NCBI RefSeq assembly: GCF_026151165.2
Contig: NZ_CP117849.1
Span: forward strand, 868,001-932,000
DNA length: 64,000 nucleotides
Reading direction: 5' to 3'
Source of the DNA: Cryobacterium sp. SO2
Lineage (GTDB): Bacteria; Actinomycetota; Actinomycetes; Actinomycetales; Microbacteriaceae
This document shows positions 32,684-40,828 of this stretch, piece after piece. Each line of letters begins with the position of its first letter. Position 1 is the stretch's first letter. Below the pieces are notes generated by a model, which worked only from the letters and a program-made list of their open reading frames with translations, made no database searches and had not been told where the DNA came from. The translations under genes and the position numbers were made by a program.

Positions 32684-33481
32684 ATGGGCAAAAGAAGAGT
32701 CGTCGTCACCGGTGCGAGCAGCGGAATCGGAGCGGCCACAGTGCGCTTGTTCCGCGAGCACGGCTGGGATGTGGTGGGCGTGGCACGGCGGGCGGACCGC
32801 CTGCAGGCTCTCGCGGAGGAGACCGGCGCGGCCGTGTTCACAGCCGACCTCACCGTGCAGGCCGACGTGGACGCGCTGCGCGACTTCCTCGCGGCATCCG
32901 GTGAGGTGAACGCGCTGGTCAACAACGCCGGCGGCGCCAAGGGGCTCGACTCGGTCGAGACCGGACCCGTCGAGGACTGGGCCTGGATGTACGAGATCAA
33001 CGTGCTCGCCGTGAAGCGGGTCACCAGCGCGCTGCTGCCGTTGCTGCGCGCGTCGGTCGCGACGGATGCCGCCGGCCCAGCCGCCGACGTCTCCGCCGAC
33101 ATCGTGAACATCACCTCCACCGCCGGGCACACCGCGTACATCGGCGGCGGCGGCTACAACGCCGCGAAGTTCGCCGCGCACGCCATGACCGAGGTGCTGC
33201 GCCTCGAGCTCAACGGGGAACCGATCCGCGTGATCGAGATCGCGCCCGGCATGGTGCAGACCGAGGAATTCGGCCTCGTGCGCTTCGGCGGCGACCCCGA
33301 GAAGGCGGCCGCCGCATACAACAACGTGGCCAACCCGCTCGTGGCCGAGGATGTGGCCGCGACCATCGTGGCCGCTGTCGAGATGCCCGCGCACGTGAAC
33401 CTCGACCTCATCGTGGTCAAGCCCGTCGCCCAGGCCTCCACCACCCTGATCGCGCGCGGCCCGCTCGCCCCGCGCGTCTAG
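32684..33481 (+). CDS. Short-chain dehydrogenase/reductase (classical SDR)
   Basis: A 265-residue NAD(P)-dependent oxidoreductase. The cofactor motif is VTGASSGIGAATV, followed by VARRADRLQAL (an Arg after the second strand favours NADP), VNNAGGAKGLD, the catalytic Ser in NITSTAGHTAY and the YNAAKFAAHAM Tyr-x-x-x-Lys. The closest described enzymes with this layout are serine/3-hydroxy-acid dehydrogenases of the YdfG type, but the substrate remains open. It starts 6 nt after CAGAAT. Confidence 0.9.
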   Translation: MGKRRVVVTGASSGIGAATVRLFREHGWDVVGVARRADRLQALAEETGAAVFTADLTVQADVDALRDFLAASGEVNALVNNAGGAKGLDSVETGPVEDWAWMYEINVLAVKRVTSALLPLLRASVATDAAGPAADVSADIVNITSTAGHTAYIGGGGYNAAKFAAHAMTEVLRLELNGEPIRVIEIAPGMVQTEEFGLVRFGGDPEKAAAAYNNVANPLVAEDVAATIVAAVEMPAHVNLDLIVVKPVAQASTTLIARGPLAPRV

Positions 33482-33503
33482 CCGGCTCGTCACCGACTGT
33501 TCC

Positions 33504-33552
33504 CCGAACGGACAATTGCGCCCGGCGCACCGGGCGGAATTGTCCGTTTCGG
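33504..33552. repeat. Nested double palindrome, family C (single copy)
   Basis: Outer arms CCGAACGGACAATT (33504-33517) and AATTGTCCGTTTCGG (33538-33552) pair with one bulged base. Inner arms CGCCCGG and CCGGGCG (33519-33536) surround a CGCA loop. It lies between the convergent SDR and symporter genes and has the same two-stem design as families A and B, with unrelated sequence. Confidence 0.8.
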
Positions 33553-33577
33553 CCACAGTTGCGGCCTGTCGGACGGG

Positions 33578-35212
33578 CTAGTGCTCGCTCGCCTTCTCGG
33601 CGCCAAACCCGGTGAGGGAGCGCACGGCCATCTCCGCCGCCAGCGCGGGGTTCTCCCTGCGGGTGCTCGTGACCGAACCGAGCCAGCCGAGGACGAAGCC
33701 CAGCGGGATCGAGATGATGCCGGGGTTGTTCAGCGGGTAGAGCGCGAAGTTCACTGACTCGCCGAACATCGAGGTGGGCGTGCCTGAGAACACCGGCGAG
33801 AACACGATCAGCAGTATCGCCGAGCCCAGGCCGCCGTACATGCTCCACAGTGCCCCGCGGGTGGTGAACCCGCGCCAGAACAACGAGTACAGGATGGTGG
33901 GCAGGTTGGCGCTCGCCGCGACGGCGAAGGCCAGTGCCACCAGGAACGCGATGTTCTGGCCCTGCACGCCGATGCCGCCGGCGATGGCGAGGATGCCGAT
34001 CACCACCACTGTGCGCCGGGCGATCTTGACCTCGCCGTCCGGGTCGCCCGTGCCCTTCTTGATCACGCTGGCGTAGATGTCGTGCGCGAACGAGGTGGCC
34101 GCCGTGATGGTGAGGCCGGCCACGACAGCGAGGATGGTGGCGAACGCGATGGCGGAGATCAGCCCGAGCAGCAGCGGACCGCCCAGCGCCAGCGACAACA
34201 ACGGTGCCGCCGAGTTCACCCCGCCGGGGGAAGCGAGGATGGTGTCGGAGCCGACCAGGGCCGCCGCGCCGAAGCCGAGCACCAGGGTGAACAGGTAGAA
34301 CGCGCCGATCAGGAAGATCGCCCAGACCACCGAACGGCGGGCCTCCTTGGCGCTGGGAACTGTGTAGAAGCGCATCAGCACGTGCGGCAGGCCCGCGGTG
34401 CCGAGCACCAGGGCGATCGCCAGGGAGATGAAGTCCAGCGGGTTGTGGCCGTACTGCAGGCCCGGCGAGAGGATGGCGTCTGCCGGGGTGGCTGCGGAGT
34501 TCGCGACAGCGGCGTCGAGCAGGGTGGACAGGTTGAACCCGTTGATCACCAGCACCCACACCGTCATGGCGCCCGCGCCGATGATGAGTAGGAACGCCTT
34601 GACGATCTGCACCCAGGTGGTGCCCTTCATACCGCCGATGAGCACGTAGAGGATCATCAGGCCGCCGACGACCGTGACCACGATGGACTGGCCGAGCTTG
34701 TCGGTGATGCCCAGCAGCAGCGACACGAGTCCGCCGGCGCCGGCCATCTGGGCGAGCAGGTAGAAGAAGCACACCGCCAGGGTGGTGGTGGCCGCGGCCA
34801 CGCGCACCGGCCGCTGCGCCAGCCGGAAGGAGAGCACATCCGCCATGGTGAACTTGCCGGTGTTGCGCATCAGCTCGGCCACGAGCAGCAGGGCGACGAG
34901 CCAGGCCACCAGGAAACCGATCGAGTAGAGGAAGCCGTCGTACCCGTTCACGGCGATGGCGCCGACGATGCCGAGGAACGATGCCGCCGAGAGGTAGTCG
35001 CCGGCGATCGCGAAACCGTTCTGCGGCCCGGTGAACGAGCGCCCGCCGGTGTAATAGTCGGCGGCGGTGCGGTTGTTGCGCCCGGCGCGGATCACGATCA
35101 CCAGGGTGACGGCCACGAAGGCCAGGAAGATCGAGATGTTCAGCACCGGGTTGGTCTCGGCCTGCTCGACCGCCGCTGTGACAGCGGCCACGGTCGTGCC
35201 CAGGGCGCTCAT
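33578..35212 (-). CDS. Sodium:solute symporter for acetate/propionate (ActP/MctC-like)
   Basis: A 544-residue member of the SSS family with about 13 helices. NGFAIAGDYLSAASFLGIVGAIAVNGYDGFLYSIGFLVAWLVALLLVAELMRN is the conserved N-terminal core, and LVSLLLGITDKLGQSIVVTVVGGLMILYVLIGGMKGTTWVQIVKAFLL follows. The closest characterised relatives take up acetate, propionate and pyruvate (ActP, MctC). It is coupled by ATGA to the DUF485 gene and lies behind prpE, so propionate is the most likely substrate here. Confidence 0.9.
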   Translation of the reverse strand: MSALGTTVAAVTAAVEQAETNPVLNISIFLAFVAVTLVIVIRAGRNNRTAADYYTGGRSFTGPQNGFAIAGDYLSAASFLGIVGAIAVNGYDGFLYSIGFLVAWLVALLLVAELMRNTGKFTMADVLSFRLAQRPVRVAAATTTLAVCFFYLLAQMAGAGGLVSLLLGITDKLGQSIVVTVVGGLMILYVLIGGMKGTTWVQIVKAFLLIIGAGAMTVWVLVINGFNLSTLLDAAVANSAATPADAILSPGLQYGHNPLDFISLAIALVLGTAGLPHVLMRFYTVPSAKEARRSVVWAIFLIGAFYLFTLVLGFGAAALVGSDTILASPGGVNSAAPLLSLALGGPLLLGLISAIAFATILAVVAGLTITAATSFAHDIYASVIKKGTGDPDGEVKIARRTVVVIGILAIAGGIGVQGQNIAFLVALAFAVAASANLPTILYSLFWRGFTTRGALWSMYGGLGSAILLIVFSPVFSGTPTSMFGESVNFALYPLNNPGIISIPLGFVLGWLGSVTSTRRENPALAAEMAVRSLTGFGAEKASEH

Positions 35213-35556
35213 GCGGCGGCCTTCTGCTCGAGCTCTGCGCGCAACTCGGCGCCGAGCGGATCGAGGACCCGGTTGGAGAAGCCGACGTACCAGATGGTGA
35301 TGGCGAACGTCGTGACGAACTGGCCGAGGCCGAGCACGAGGCCCAGGTTGACGCTGCCGGCCACCTGGTACGCCATCACGTCGGGCAGGTAGGCGGCCAC
35401 CAGAACGAAGGCGAAGTACCAGACCAGGAAGAACACGGCGAGCGGGATCACGAACCGCCGCCGGCGCCGCTGCAGGTTGACGAATCGTTCAGAGGTCTCG
35501 AAGGTGACGTAGTCGATCGATCCTCCCGGCCTGGTGTCTTTCAGTGATTCCTTCAT
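35209..35556 (-). CDS. DUF485 small membrane protein (symporter partner)
   Basis: A 115-residue protein with two transmembrane helices, FVIPLAVFFLVWYFAFVLVAAYL and NLGLVLGLGQFVTTFAITIWYVGFSNRVLDPLG. This is the YjcH/DUF485 family that is almost always encoded next to ActP-type symporters and may be an accessory subunit. AAAGGAG lies 5 nt before the ATG, and the stop overlaps the symporter start. Confidence 0.92.
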   Translation of the reverse strand: MKESLKDTRPGGSIDYVTFETSERFVNLQRRRRRFVIPLAVFFLVWYFAFVLVAAYLPDVMAYQVAGSVNLGLVLGLGQFVTTFAITIWYVGFSNRVLDPLGAELRAELEQKAAA

Positions 35557-35600
35557 GGGGGCTCCTTTGCTCCGGTGAGATGGGATTGCTGATGAAACGG

Positions 35601-37514
35601 TTAGTCGGGACGCACGGCTCGGGTGAGGGCGTCGAGCACCGTGGGGTCTTCGATGGTCGGTGGCACCTTGTACGGCTCACCGTCGACGATCTGGCGGATG
35701 GTCTTGCGCAGGATCTTGCCGGAGCGGGTCTTGGGCAACCGGTCCAGGATGGTGACGTCACGGAACGCCGCCACCGGGCCGATGTGCTCGCGCACCAGGT
35801 TCACCAGCTCGGCCGTGAGGAGGTCGTTGTCGACCACCCAGCCGGCCTTGAGCGTGACGAACCCGGCGGCGCGCTGGCCCTTGAGCGCGTCGTGCACGCC
35901 GAGAACGGCGCACTCCGCGATCGCCGGATGCCGGGTGAGCACCTCCTCGAGGGAGCCGGTGGAGAGCCGGTGCCCCGCAACGTTGATCACGTCGTCGGTA
36001 CGGCCCATCACGTAGAGGTAGCCGTCGGCGTCGAGGTGCCCGGAGTCGCCCGTGGCGTAGTAGCCGGGGAACGCGGTCAGGTAGGCGCTGGCGAAGCGGT
36101 CCTCGCCGCCCCAGATGCCGAGCAACCCGCCCGGCGGCAGCGGCAGCCGGATGGCGATGTTGCCGTCCTTGCCCGGCTTGGTGACGGGCTGGCCCTTCGA
36201 GTCGAGGATGGCGATGTCGTAGCCGGGCACGGGCACCGCGGTGGAGCCGGGCTTGGTGGGCAGCTCCTGGATGCCGCGCGGGTTTGCGCAGATGGCCCAG
36301 CCGGTCTCCGTCTGCCACCAGTGGTCGACGACGGGGCAGTGCAGGCTGTCGTTGACCCAGTGGAAGGTCTCCGGGTCGAGGCGCTCGCCGGCCAGGAACA
36401 GCGCGGTGAGGCTGGACACGTCGTAGCGACCCAGCTCGGCCAGCTCCGGGTCCACCCGGCGGATGGCGCGGATGGCGGTGGGAGCGGTGAACAGCACGGT
36501 CACCCGGTAGTCCGCCACGACGCGCCAGAAGGCGCCGGCATCCGGGGTGCCGATCGGTTTGCCCTCGTAGATCACCGTGGTGGCGCCGGCGAGCAGCGGC
36601 GCGTAGACGATGTAGGAGTGGCCGACCACCCAGCCGACGTCGGACGCCGCCCAGAACACGTCGTCGGGACCGATGTCGTAGATGCCCCGCATCGACCAGG
36701 TCAGCGCAACGGCGTGGCCGCCGTTGTCACGGATGATGCCCTTCGGGTTTCCCGTCGTGCCGGAGGTGTAGAGGATGTACAGCGGGTCGGAGGCGGCCAC
36801 GGTGACAGGGTCGGCCGGCACGGCGCCGGCTTCGGCCGCCGCCCAGTCCAGCCAGCGCACGGCTGCAGCATCGCCGGCATAGTCGCCGGCCGATCCGGGG
36901 ATGCTCTCGCGGTTCCGCACGATCACGGTGTGCACCGAACCTGCGCTCAGCTCGAGAGCCTTCTGCACCAGCGGCAGGTACTCCACGGCCTTGCCCGGCT
37001 CCAGGCCGCCGGACGCCGTGACGAGCACGGTCGGCCTGGCGTCGTCGATGCGCACGGCGAGCTCGCTGGCCGCGAAGCCGCCGAAGACCACGGAGTGCAC
37101 GGCCCCGAGCCGGGCGCAGGCGAGCATCGCCACCACGGCCTCCGGGATCATCGGCAGGTAGACGATCACCCGGTCGCCCCGGCCCACCCCGACGGCGCGC
37201 AGTGCCCCGGCGAACCGGGCGACCCGCTCGAGTAGTTCGCTGTAGCTGAGCCGCGCACGGGTGCCGGTCATGGCGGAGTCGTAGATGAGCGCGGTGTGAT
37301 CGCCGCGGCCGGCGAGAACGTGCCGGTCGAGGGCGTTGTAGCTGGTGTTGAGGGTGCCGTCGTCGAACCAGCGATAGTCGGTGGGGGAGCGCTGGGTGAG
37401 TGCCGTTGTCGGCGGGTCCACCCAGTCGATGAGGCCGGCCGCCTCGAGCCAGAAATCCTCGCGTTCGTCGATGCTGCGCCGCCAGACATCGCGGTACGAA
37501 CTGTGGTCGATCAT
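35601..37514 (-). CDS. prpE: Propionyl-CoA synthetase
   Basis: A 637-residue ANL-family acyl-CoA synthetase that activates propionate with ATP and CoA. The N-terminus SYRDVWRRSIDEREDFWLEAAGLIDWVDPP is the ACAS extension. The P-loop is LYILYTSGTTGNPKG, and the adenylate region includes WWQTETGWAICANPRG. The hinge is GYLYVMGRTDDVINVAGHRLSTGSLEEV, and PKTRSGKILRKTIRQI holds the adenylation Lys. Sequence alone allows acetyl-CoA synthetase, but the context (symporter, prpD, prpB, prpC) favours propionate. GGAGAGG lies 8 nt before the ATG at 37514; an upstream in-frame ATG would run across the operator. Confidence 0.9.
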   Translation of the reverse strand: MIDHSSYRDVWRRSIDEREDFWLEAAGLIDWVDPPTTALTQRSPTDYRWFDDGTLNTSYNALDRHVLAGRGDHTALIYDSAMTGTRARLSYSELLERVARFAGALRAVGVGRGDRVIVYLPMIPEAVVAMLACARLGAVHSVVFGGFAASELAVRIDDARPTVLVTASGGLEPGKAVEYLPLVQKALELSAGSVHTVIVRNRESIPGSAGDYAGDAAAVRWLDWAAAEAGAVPADPVTVAASDPLYILYTSGTTGNPKGIIRDNGGHAVALTWSMRGIYDIGPDDVFWAASDVGWVVGHSYIVYAPLLAGATTVIYEGKPIGTPDAGAFWRVVADYRVTVLFTAPTAIRAIRRVDPELAELGRYDVSSLTALFLAGERLDPETFHWVNDSLHCPVVDHWWQTETGWAICANPRGIQELPTKPGSTAVPVPGYDIAILDSKGQPVTKPGKDGNIAIRLPLPPGGLLGIWGGEDRFASAYLTAFPGYYATGDSGHLDADGYLYVMGRTDDVINVAGHRLSTGSLEEVLTRHPAIAECAVLGVHDALKGQRAAGFVTLKAGWVVDNDLLTAELVNLVREHIGPVAAFRDVTILDRLPKTRSGKILRKTIRQIVDGEPYKVPPTIEDPTVLDALTRAVRPD

Positions 37515-37542
37515 GGTGTGAACCTCTCCATCGAAGCTCTCA

Positions 37543-37553
37543 TGTATACACAA
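37543..37553 (-). promoter_or_regulatory. GntR-type operator, prpE side
   Basis: TTGTGTATACA read on the minus strand, with the palindromic core TGTATACA at 37543-37550. It lies in the prpE leader 29 bp before the start and is identical to the site at the regulator's own start codon, in opposite orientation. Confidence 0.65.
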
Positions 37554-37591
37554 GGTGCGGTTAGTCTTGCACAACCGCGGCAATAGGGGAA

Positions 37592-37597
37592 TAGAAT
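37592..37597 (+). promoter_or_regulatory. -10 hexamer of the prp regulator, probable leaderless start
   Basis: TAGAAT is followed by 6 nt and the GTG at 37604. TTGCAC at 37567-37572 could be the -35, with a long 19-bp spacer. Confidence 0.5.
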
Positions 37598-37601
37598 GCG
37601 G

Positions 37602-37612
37602 TTGTGTATACA
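37602..37612 (+). promoter_or_regulatory. GntR-type operator at the regulator start codon
   Basis: TTGTGTATACA with the core TGTATACA at 37605-37612 covers the predicted transcription start and the first codons of the GntR gene. The two cores are 62 bp apart centre to centre, close to six helical turns. Binding would give autorepression and could loop out the divergent promoters. Confidence 0.65.
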
Positions 37613-38302
37613 GAGACCGTGAAGTCCGCGCCGGAGCGGGCCAGTGACCGGGCCTACCGGGTGCTGCGCGACGAGATCCTGGACGGGCTGCTTCCCGCCG
37701 GCACCGTACTGCTGGAGGTCGAACAGTCCGCCAGGCTGGGCGTCTCCCGCACCCCGTTGCGCTCCGCCGTGGCCCGGCTGGTGGCCGACGGCCTCGTCGC
37801 CGGACGCAGCGGCCGCGGCTTCTCGGTGACCTCGATGTCGGTCGAGTCCATCAACGCCCTCTACGAGCTGCGCGAGGCCCTCGAGGAGCGCGCGGCAACG
37901 CTGGCCGCCCGCGGCGCCGACCGCTCGGCATTCCGGATGCTGCGCGAGCGTTTCCTCGCCGCCCCCGCCCTGCTCGACGCCGGTGAGCACGGCATCCACG
38001 ATTACTACGCCCTGATCGACGAGTTCGACGCGGCGATCGACAACGCCGTCGACAACTCCTTCCTCGTGGGCGCCCTCGACACCGTGCGCACGCACCTGGC
38101 GCGCATCCGCCGCGTCGCCCGCGGCAACCCGGTGCGGCTGCGAGCCGCCGCGGCCGAACACCTGCTGATCCTCGACGCGATCATCGACGGTGACGCGGCG
38201 CTCGCCGCGCACGCCACCCACGTGCACCTGCACCTCAGCCTCGCGAGCGTGCTCGCGGTGCTGGCAGCGCCCGTCCACGCAGTGCACGACCAGACTTCGT
38301 AA
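37604..38302 (+). CDS. GntR/FadR-family regulator of the 2-methylcitrate genes
   Basis: A 232-residue regulator. The N-terminal winged helix reads AYRVLRDEILDGLLPAGTVLLEVEQSARLGVSRTPLRSAVARLVADGLV, the GntR signature. The C-terminal all-helical FCD domain has candidate metal ligands DEFDAAIDNAVDNSF, THLARIRR, EHLLILDAI and HLHLSL. FCD regulators sense small carboxylates; here a propionate-derived metabolite such as 2-methylcitrate would fit. It heads prpDBC and is divergent from prpE, with operators in front of both. It is unrelated to the Fis-type PrpR of enterobacteria and to the mycobacterial PrpR, so I give no symbol. Confidence 0.88.
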   Translation: MYTETVKSAPERASDRAYRVLRDEILDGLLPAGTVLLEVEQSARLGVSRTPLRSAVARLVADGLVAGRSGRGFSVTSMSVESINALYELREALEERAATLAARGADRSAFRMLRERFLAAPALLDAGEHGIHDYYALIDEFDAAIDNAVDNSFLVGALDTVRTHLARIRRVARGNPVRLRAAAAEHLLILDAIIDGDAALAAHATHVHLHLSLASVLAVLAAPVHAVHDQTS

Positions 38303-38326
38303 CCCACCCGACCGAGAGGACCATCC

Positions 38327-39862
38327 GTGCAGCCCATCACAGTGCGCGTTCATCCGAGCGACGACAGCCCCGCCCGCACCGAACAGCTGGCCTGGAAGAT
38401 CGCCGCCTGCGCGGCCGACCCGGTGGCCGTCGACGCGGATGTGACCGAGATGATCATCAACCGGGTCATCGACAACGCCGCCGTCGCTGCGGCCTCCCTC
38501 ACCCGCGACCCCGTCGCGGCGGCCAGGTCGCAGGCCCTGGCGCATCCGCGGTCGGCGGGTGGCGACGGCGCCACCGTCTTCGGCCCGCCGAGCGGCCGCA
38601 GGGTCTCTCCGGAGTGGGCGGCCTGGGCCAACGGCGTTGCCGTGCGGGAGCTGGACTATCACGACACCTTCCTCGCCGCCGAGTACTCGCACCCCGGCGA
38701 CAACATCCCGCCGCTGGTCGCCGTGGCCCAACACCTGGCCGCCGCCCGCGGCCTCACCGGCCACGACCTCGTGCGCGGCATCGCCACCGGCTACGAGGTG
38801 CAGATCGACCTGGCCCGCTCGATCAGCCTGCACAAGCACAAGATCGACCACGTCGCGCACCTCGGCCCGTCCGCCGCCGCCGGAATCGGCACCCTGCTCG
38901 GCCTCGACCCCGACACGATCTTCCAGGCCATCGGCCAGGCGCTGCACACCACCACCGCCACCCGGCAGTCCCGCAAGGGCGAGATCTCCAGCTGGAAGGC
39001 GTACGCGCCGGCGTTCGCCGGCAAGATGGCCGTGGAGGCCGTGGACAGGGCCATGCGCGGCCAGACCAGCCCCACCCCGATCTACGAGGGCGAGGACGGC
39101 GTGATCGCCTGGTTGCTCGACGGGCCGGATGCCTCATACGACATGGCGCTGCCTGGCGCCGGCGAGCCCAAACGCGCGATCCTGGACAGCTTCACCAAGG
39201 AACACTCCGCGGAGTACCAGGCGCAGGCGCTCATCGACCTGGCCCGCAAACTGCACCGCGAGCACCCGGAGATCCTCACGCCGGGGGCGATCCGGAGCAT
39301 CGTCATCCACACCTCGCACCACACCCACAACGTGATCGGTTCCGGCGCCAACGACCCGCAGAAATACGACCCGCGGGCCAGCCGGGAGACCCTCGACCAC
39401 TCGGTGCCGTACATCTTCACCGTGGCGCTGCAGGACGGCGCCTGGCACCACGTGGACTCGTACCTGCCCGAGCGGGCCAGACGCGCAGACACCGTGGCCC
39501 TGTGGAACACCGTGAGCACGAGCGAAGACGCCGAATGGACCCGCCGCTACCACTCCAGCGACCCCGCCGAGAAGGCGTTCGGCGGTCGGGTGGAGATCCT
39601 CCTCGCCGACGGCACCCGCCTGGTCGACGAGCTCGCCGTGGCCGACGCGCATCCGCTCGGCGCCCGCCCGTTCGTGCGGGAGGACTACATCGAGAAGTTC
39701 CGGCTGCTGGCCGCCGACGCCCTGGAACAGCCGGAGATCGAGCGGTTCCTTTCTGTCGCCCAGCGGCTGCCTGAGCTGACCGCTGCCGAACTCGGCACCC
39801 TCACCCTGGTGGCCCGCCCCGGTCTCTTCGACACCCTGCCCAGCCTGAACGGAATCTTCTGA
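38327..39862 (+). CDS. prpD: 2-methylcitrate dehydratase, MmgE/PrpD family
   Basis: A 511-residue cofactor-free dehydratase that turns 2-methylcitrate into 2-methyl-cis-aconitate. Characteristic stretches are WANGVAVRELDYHDTFLAAEYSHPGDNIPPLVAVAQHLAA, HLGPSAAAGIGTLLGLDPDTIFQAIGQALHTTTATRQSRKGEISSWKAYAPAFAGKMAVEAVDRA and LDHSVPYIFTVALQDGAWHH. The length and the ETLDHSVPYI motif match PrpD rather than the shorter MmgE. GAGAGGA precedes the GTG, and the stop overlaps prpB (TGATG). No acnD/prpF is present, as expected for the PrpD route. Confidence 0.93.
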   Translation: MQPITVRVHPSDDSPARTEQLAWKIAACAADPVAVDADVTEMIINRVIDNAAVAAASLTRDPVAAARSQALAHPRSAGGDGATVFGPPSGRRVSPEWAAWANGVAVRELDYHDTFLAAEYSHPGDNIPPLVAVAQHLAAARGLTGHDLVRGIATGYEVQIDLARSISLHKHKIDHVAHLGPSAAAGIGTLLGLDPDTIFQAIGQALHTTTATRQSRKGEISSWKAYAPAFAGKMAVEAVDRAMRGQTSPTPIYEGEDGVIAWLLDGPDASYDMALPGAGEPKRAILDSFTKEHSAEYQAQALIDLARKLHREHPEILTPGAIRSIVIHTSHHTHNVIGSGANDPQKYDPRASRETLDHSVPYIFTVALQDGAWHHVDSYLPERARRADTVALWNTVSTSEDAEWTRRYHSSDPAEKAFGGRVEILLADGTRLVDELAVADAHPLGARPFVREDYIEKFRLLAADALEQPEIERFLSVAQRLPELTAAELGTLTLVARPGLFDTLPSLNGIF

Positions 39863-40770
39863 TGCTCTACTCCGGCCTCACCCCCGCCGCCAAGCGCGCG
39901 AAGCTCCGCGCCGACCTCGCCGGCGGCAGCCTGCTGCGCTTCCCCGGCGCGTTCAACCCGCTCTCCGCCAAGATGATCCAGGCCAAGGGCTTCGAGGGCG
40001 TGTACATCTCCGGCGCCGTGCTCGCCGCCGACCTCGGCCTGCCCGACATCGGCCTCACCACGCTCACCGAGGTGGCCGGCCGCAGCCAGCAGATCTCCCG
40101 GATGACCGATCTGCCGACCCTCGTCGACGCCGACACCGGCTTCGGTGAGCCGATGAACGTGGCCCGCACCGTGCAGACCCTCGAGGATGCCGGCGTCGCC
40201 GGGCTGCACATCGAGGACCAGGTCAACCCGAAACGTTGCGGGCACCTCGACGGCAAGCAGGTCGTCGACACCGACACGGCCCTCAAGCGCATCCGCGCCG
40301 CCGTGGACGCCCGCCGCGACCCGAACCTGCTCGTGATGGCGCGCACCGACATCCGCGCCGTCGAGGGGCTGTCCGCCGCGATCGACCGGGCCAAGGCTCT
40401 GGCGGATGCCGGCGCCGACGCGATCTTCCCCGAGGCGATGGGCACCCTGGCCGAGTTCGAGGCGATCCGGGCGGCGGTCGATGTGCCGATCCTGGCCAAT
40501 ATGACCGAGTTCGGCAAGAGCGAGCTGTTCCGGGTGGACCAACTCGAAGGCGTCGGGGTGAACATCGTCATCTTCCCGGTGTCGCTGCTGCGGCTGGCCA
40601 TGGGGGCGGCCGAGGACGGGCTCGACACGATCATCGCCGAGGGCTCGCTGACCAGCCGCCTGCCGCGGATGCAAACCCGTGCGGAGCTCTATCAGTTGCT
40701 CGACTACGAGGCCTACAATCGCTTCGATTCGGGGATCTTCAACTTCACCCTGAGCGGCCACGAAGGCTAG
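39862..40770 (+). CDS. prpB: 2-methylisocitrate lyase
   Basis: A 302-residue TIM-barrel lyase of the PEP mutase/isocitrate lyase superfamily that splits 2-methylisocitrate into pyruvate and succinate. The active-site motif KRCGHLDGKQVV carries the catalytic Cys. DADTGFGEPMNVARTVQTLEDAGVAGLHIEDQ supplies the Mg2+ ligands, and ARTDIRAVEGL and NMTEFGKSELF follow. The LKKRCGH-type motif with PrpB length separates it from isocitrate lyase, which is above 400 residues. Coupled to prpD by TGATG. Confidence 0.95.
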   Translation: MLYSGLTPAAKRAKLRADLAGGSLLRFPGAFNPLSAKMIQAKGFEGVYISGAVLAADLGLPDIGLTTLTEVAGRSQQISRMTDLPTLVDADTGFGEPMNVARTVQTLEDAGVAGLHIEDQVNPKRCGHLDGKQVVDTDTALKRIRAAVDARRDPNLLVMARTDIRAVEGLSAAIDRAKALADAGADAIFPEAMGTLAEFEAIRAAVDVPILANMTEFGKSELFRVDQLEGVGVNIVIFPVSLLRLAMGAAEDGLDTIIAEGSLTSRLPRMQTRAELYQLLDYEAYNRFDSGIFNFTLSGHEG

Positions 40771-40828
40771 CCCAGCACCACACCAGCAGAACAGCACGGC
40801 CAGTTTCATCAGGACGCAAGGGAGCGAA

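Noticed and set aside
37567..37597. A strong housekeeping promoter for the GntR regulator.
   Set aside because: The -10 is good but TTGCAC lies 19 bp away, longer than optimal, so I report only the -10 with moderate confidence.
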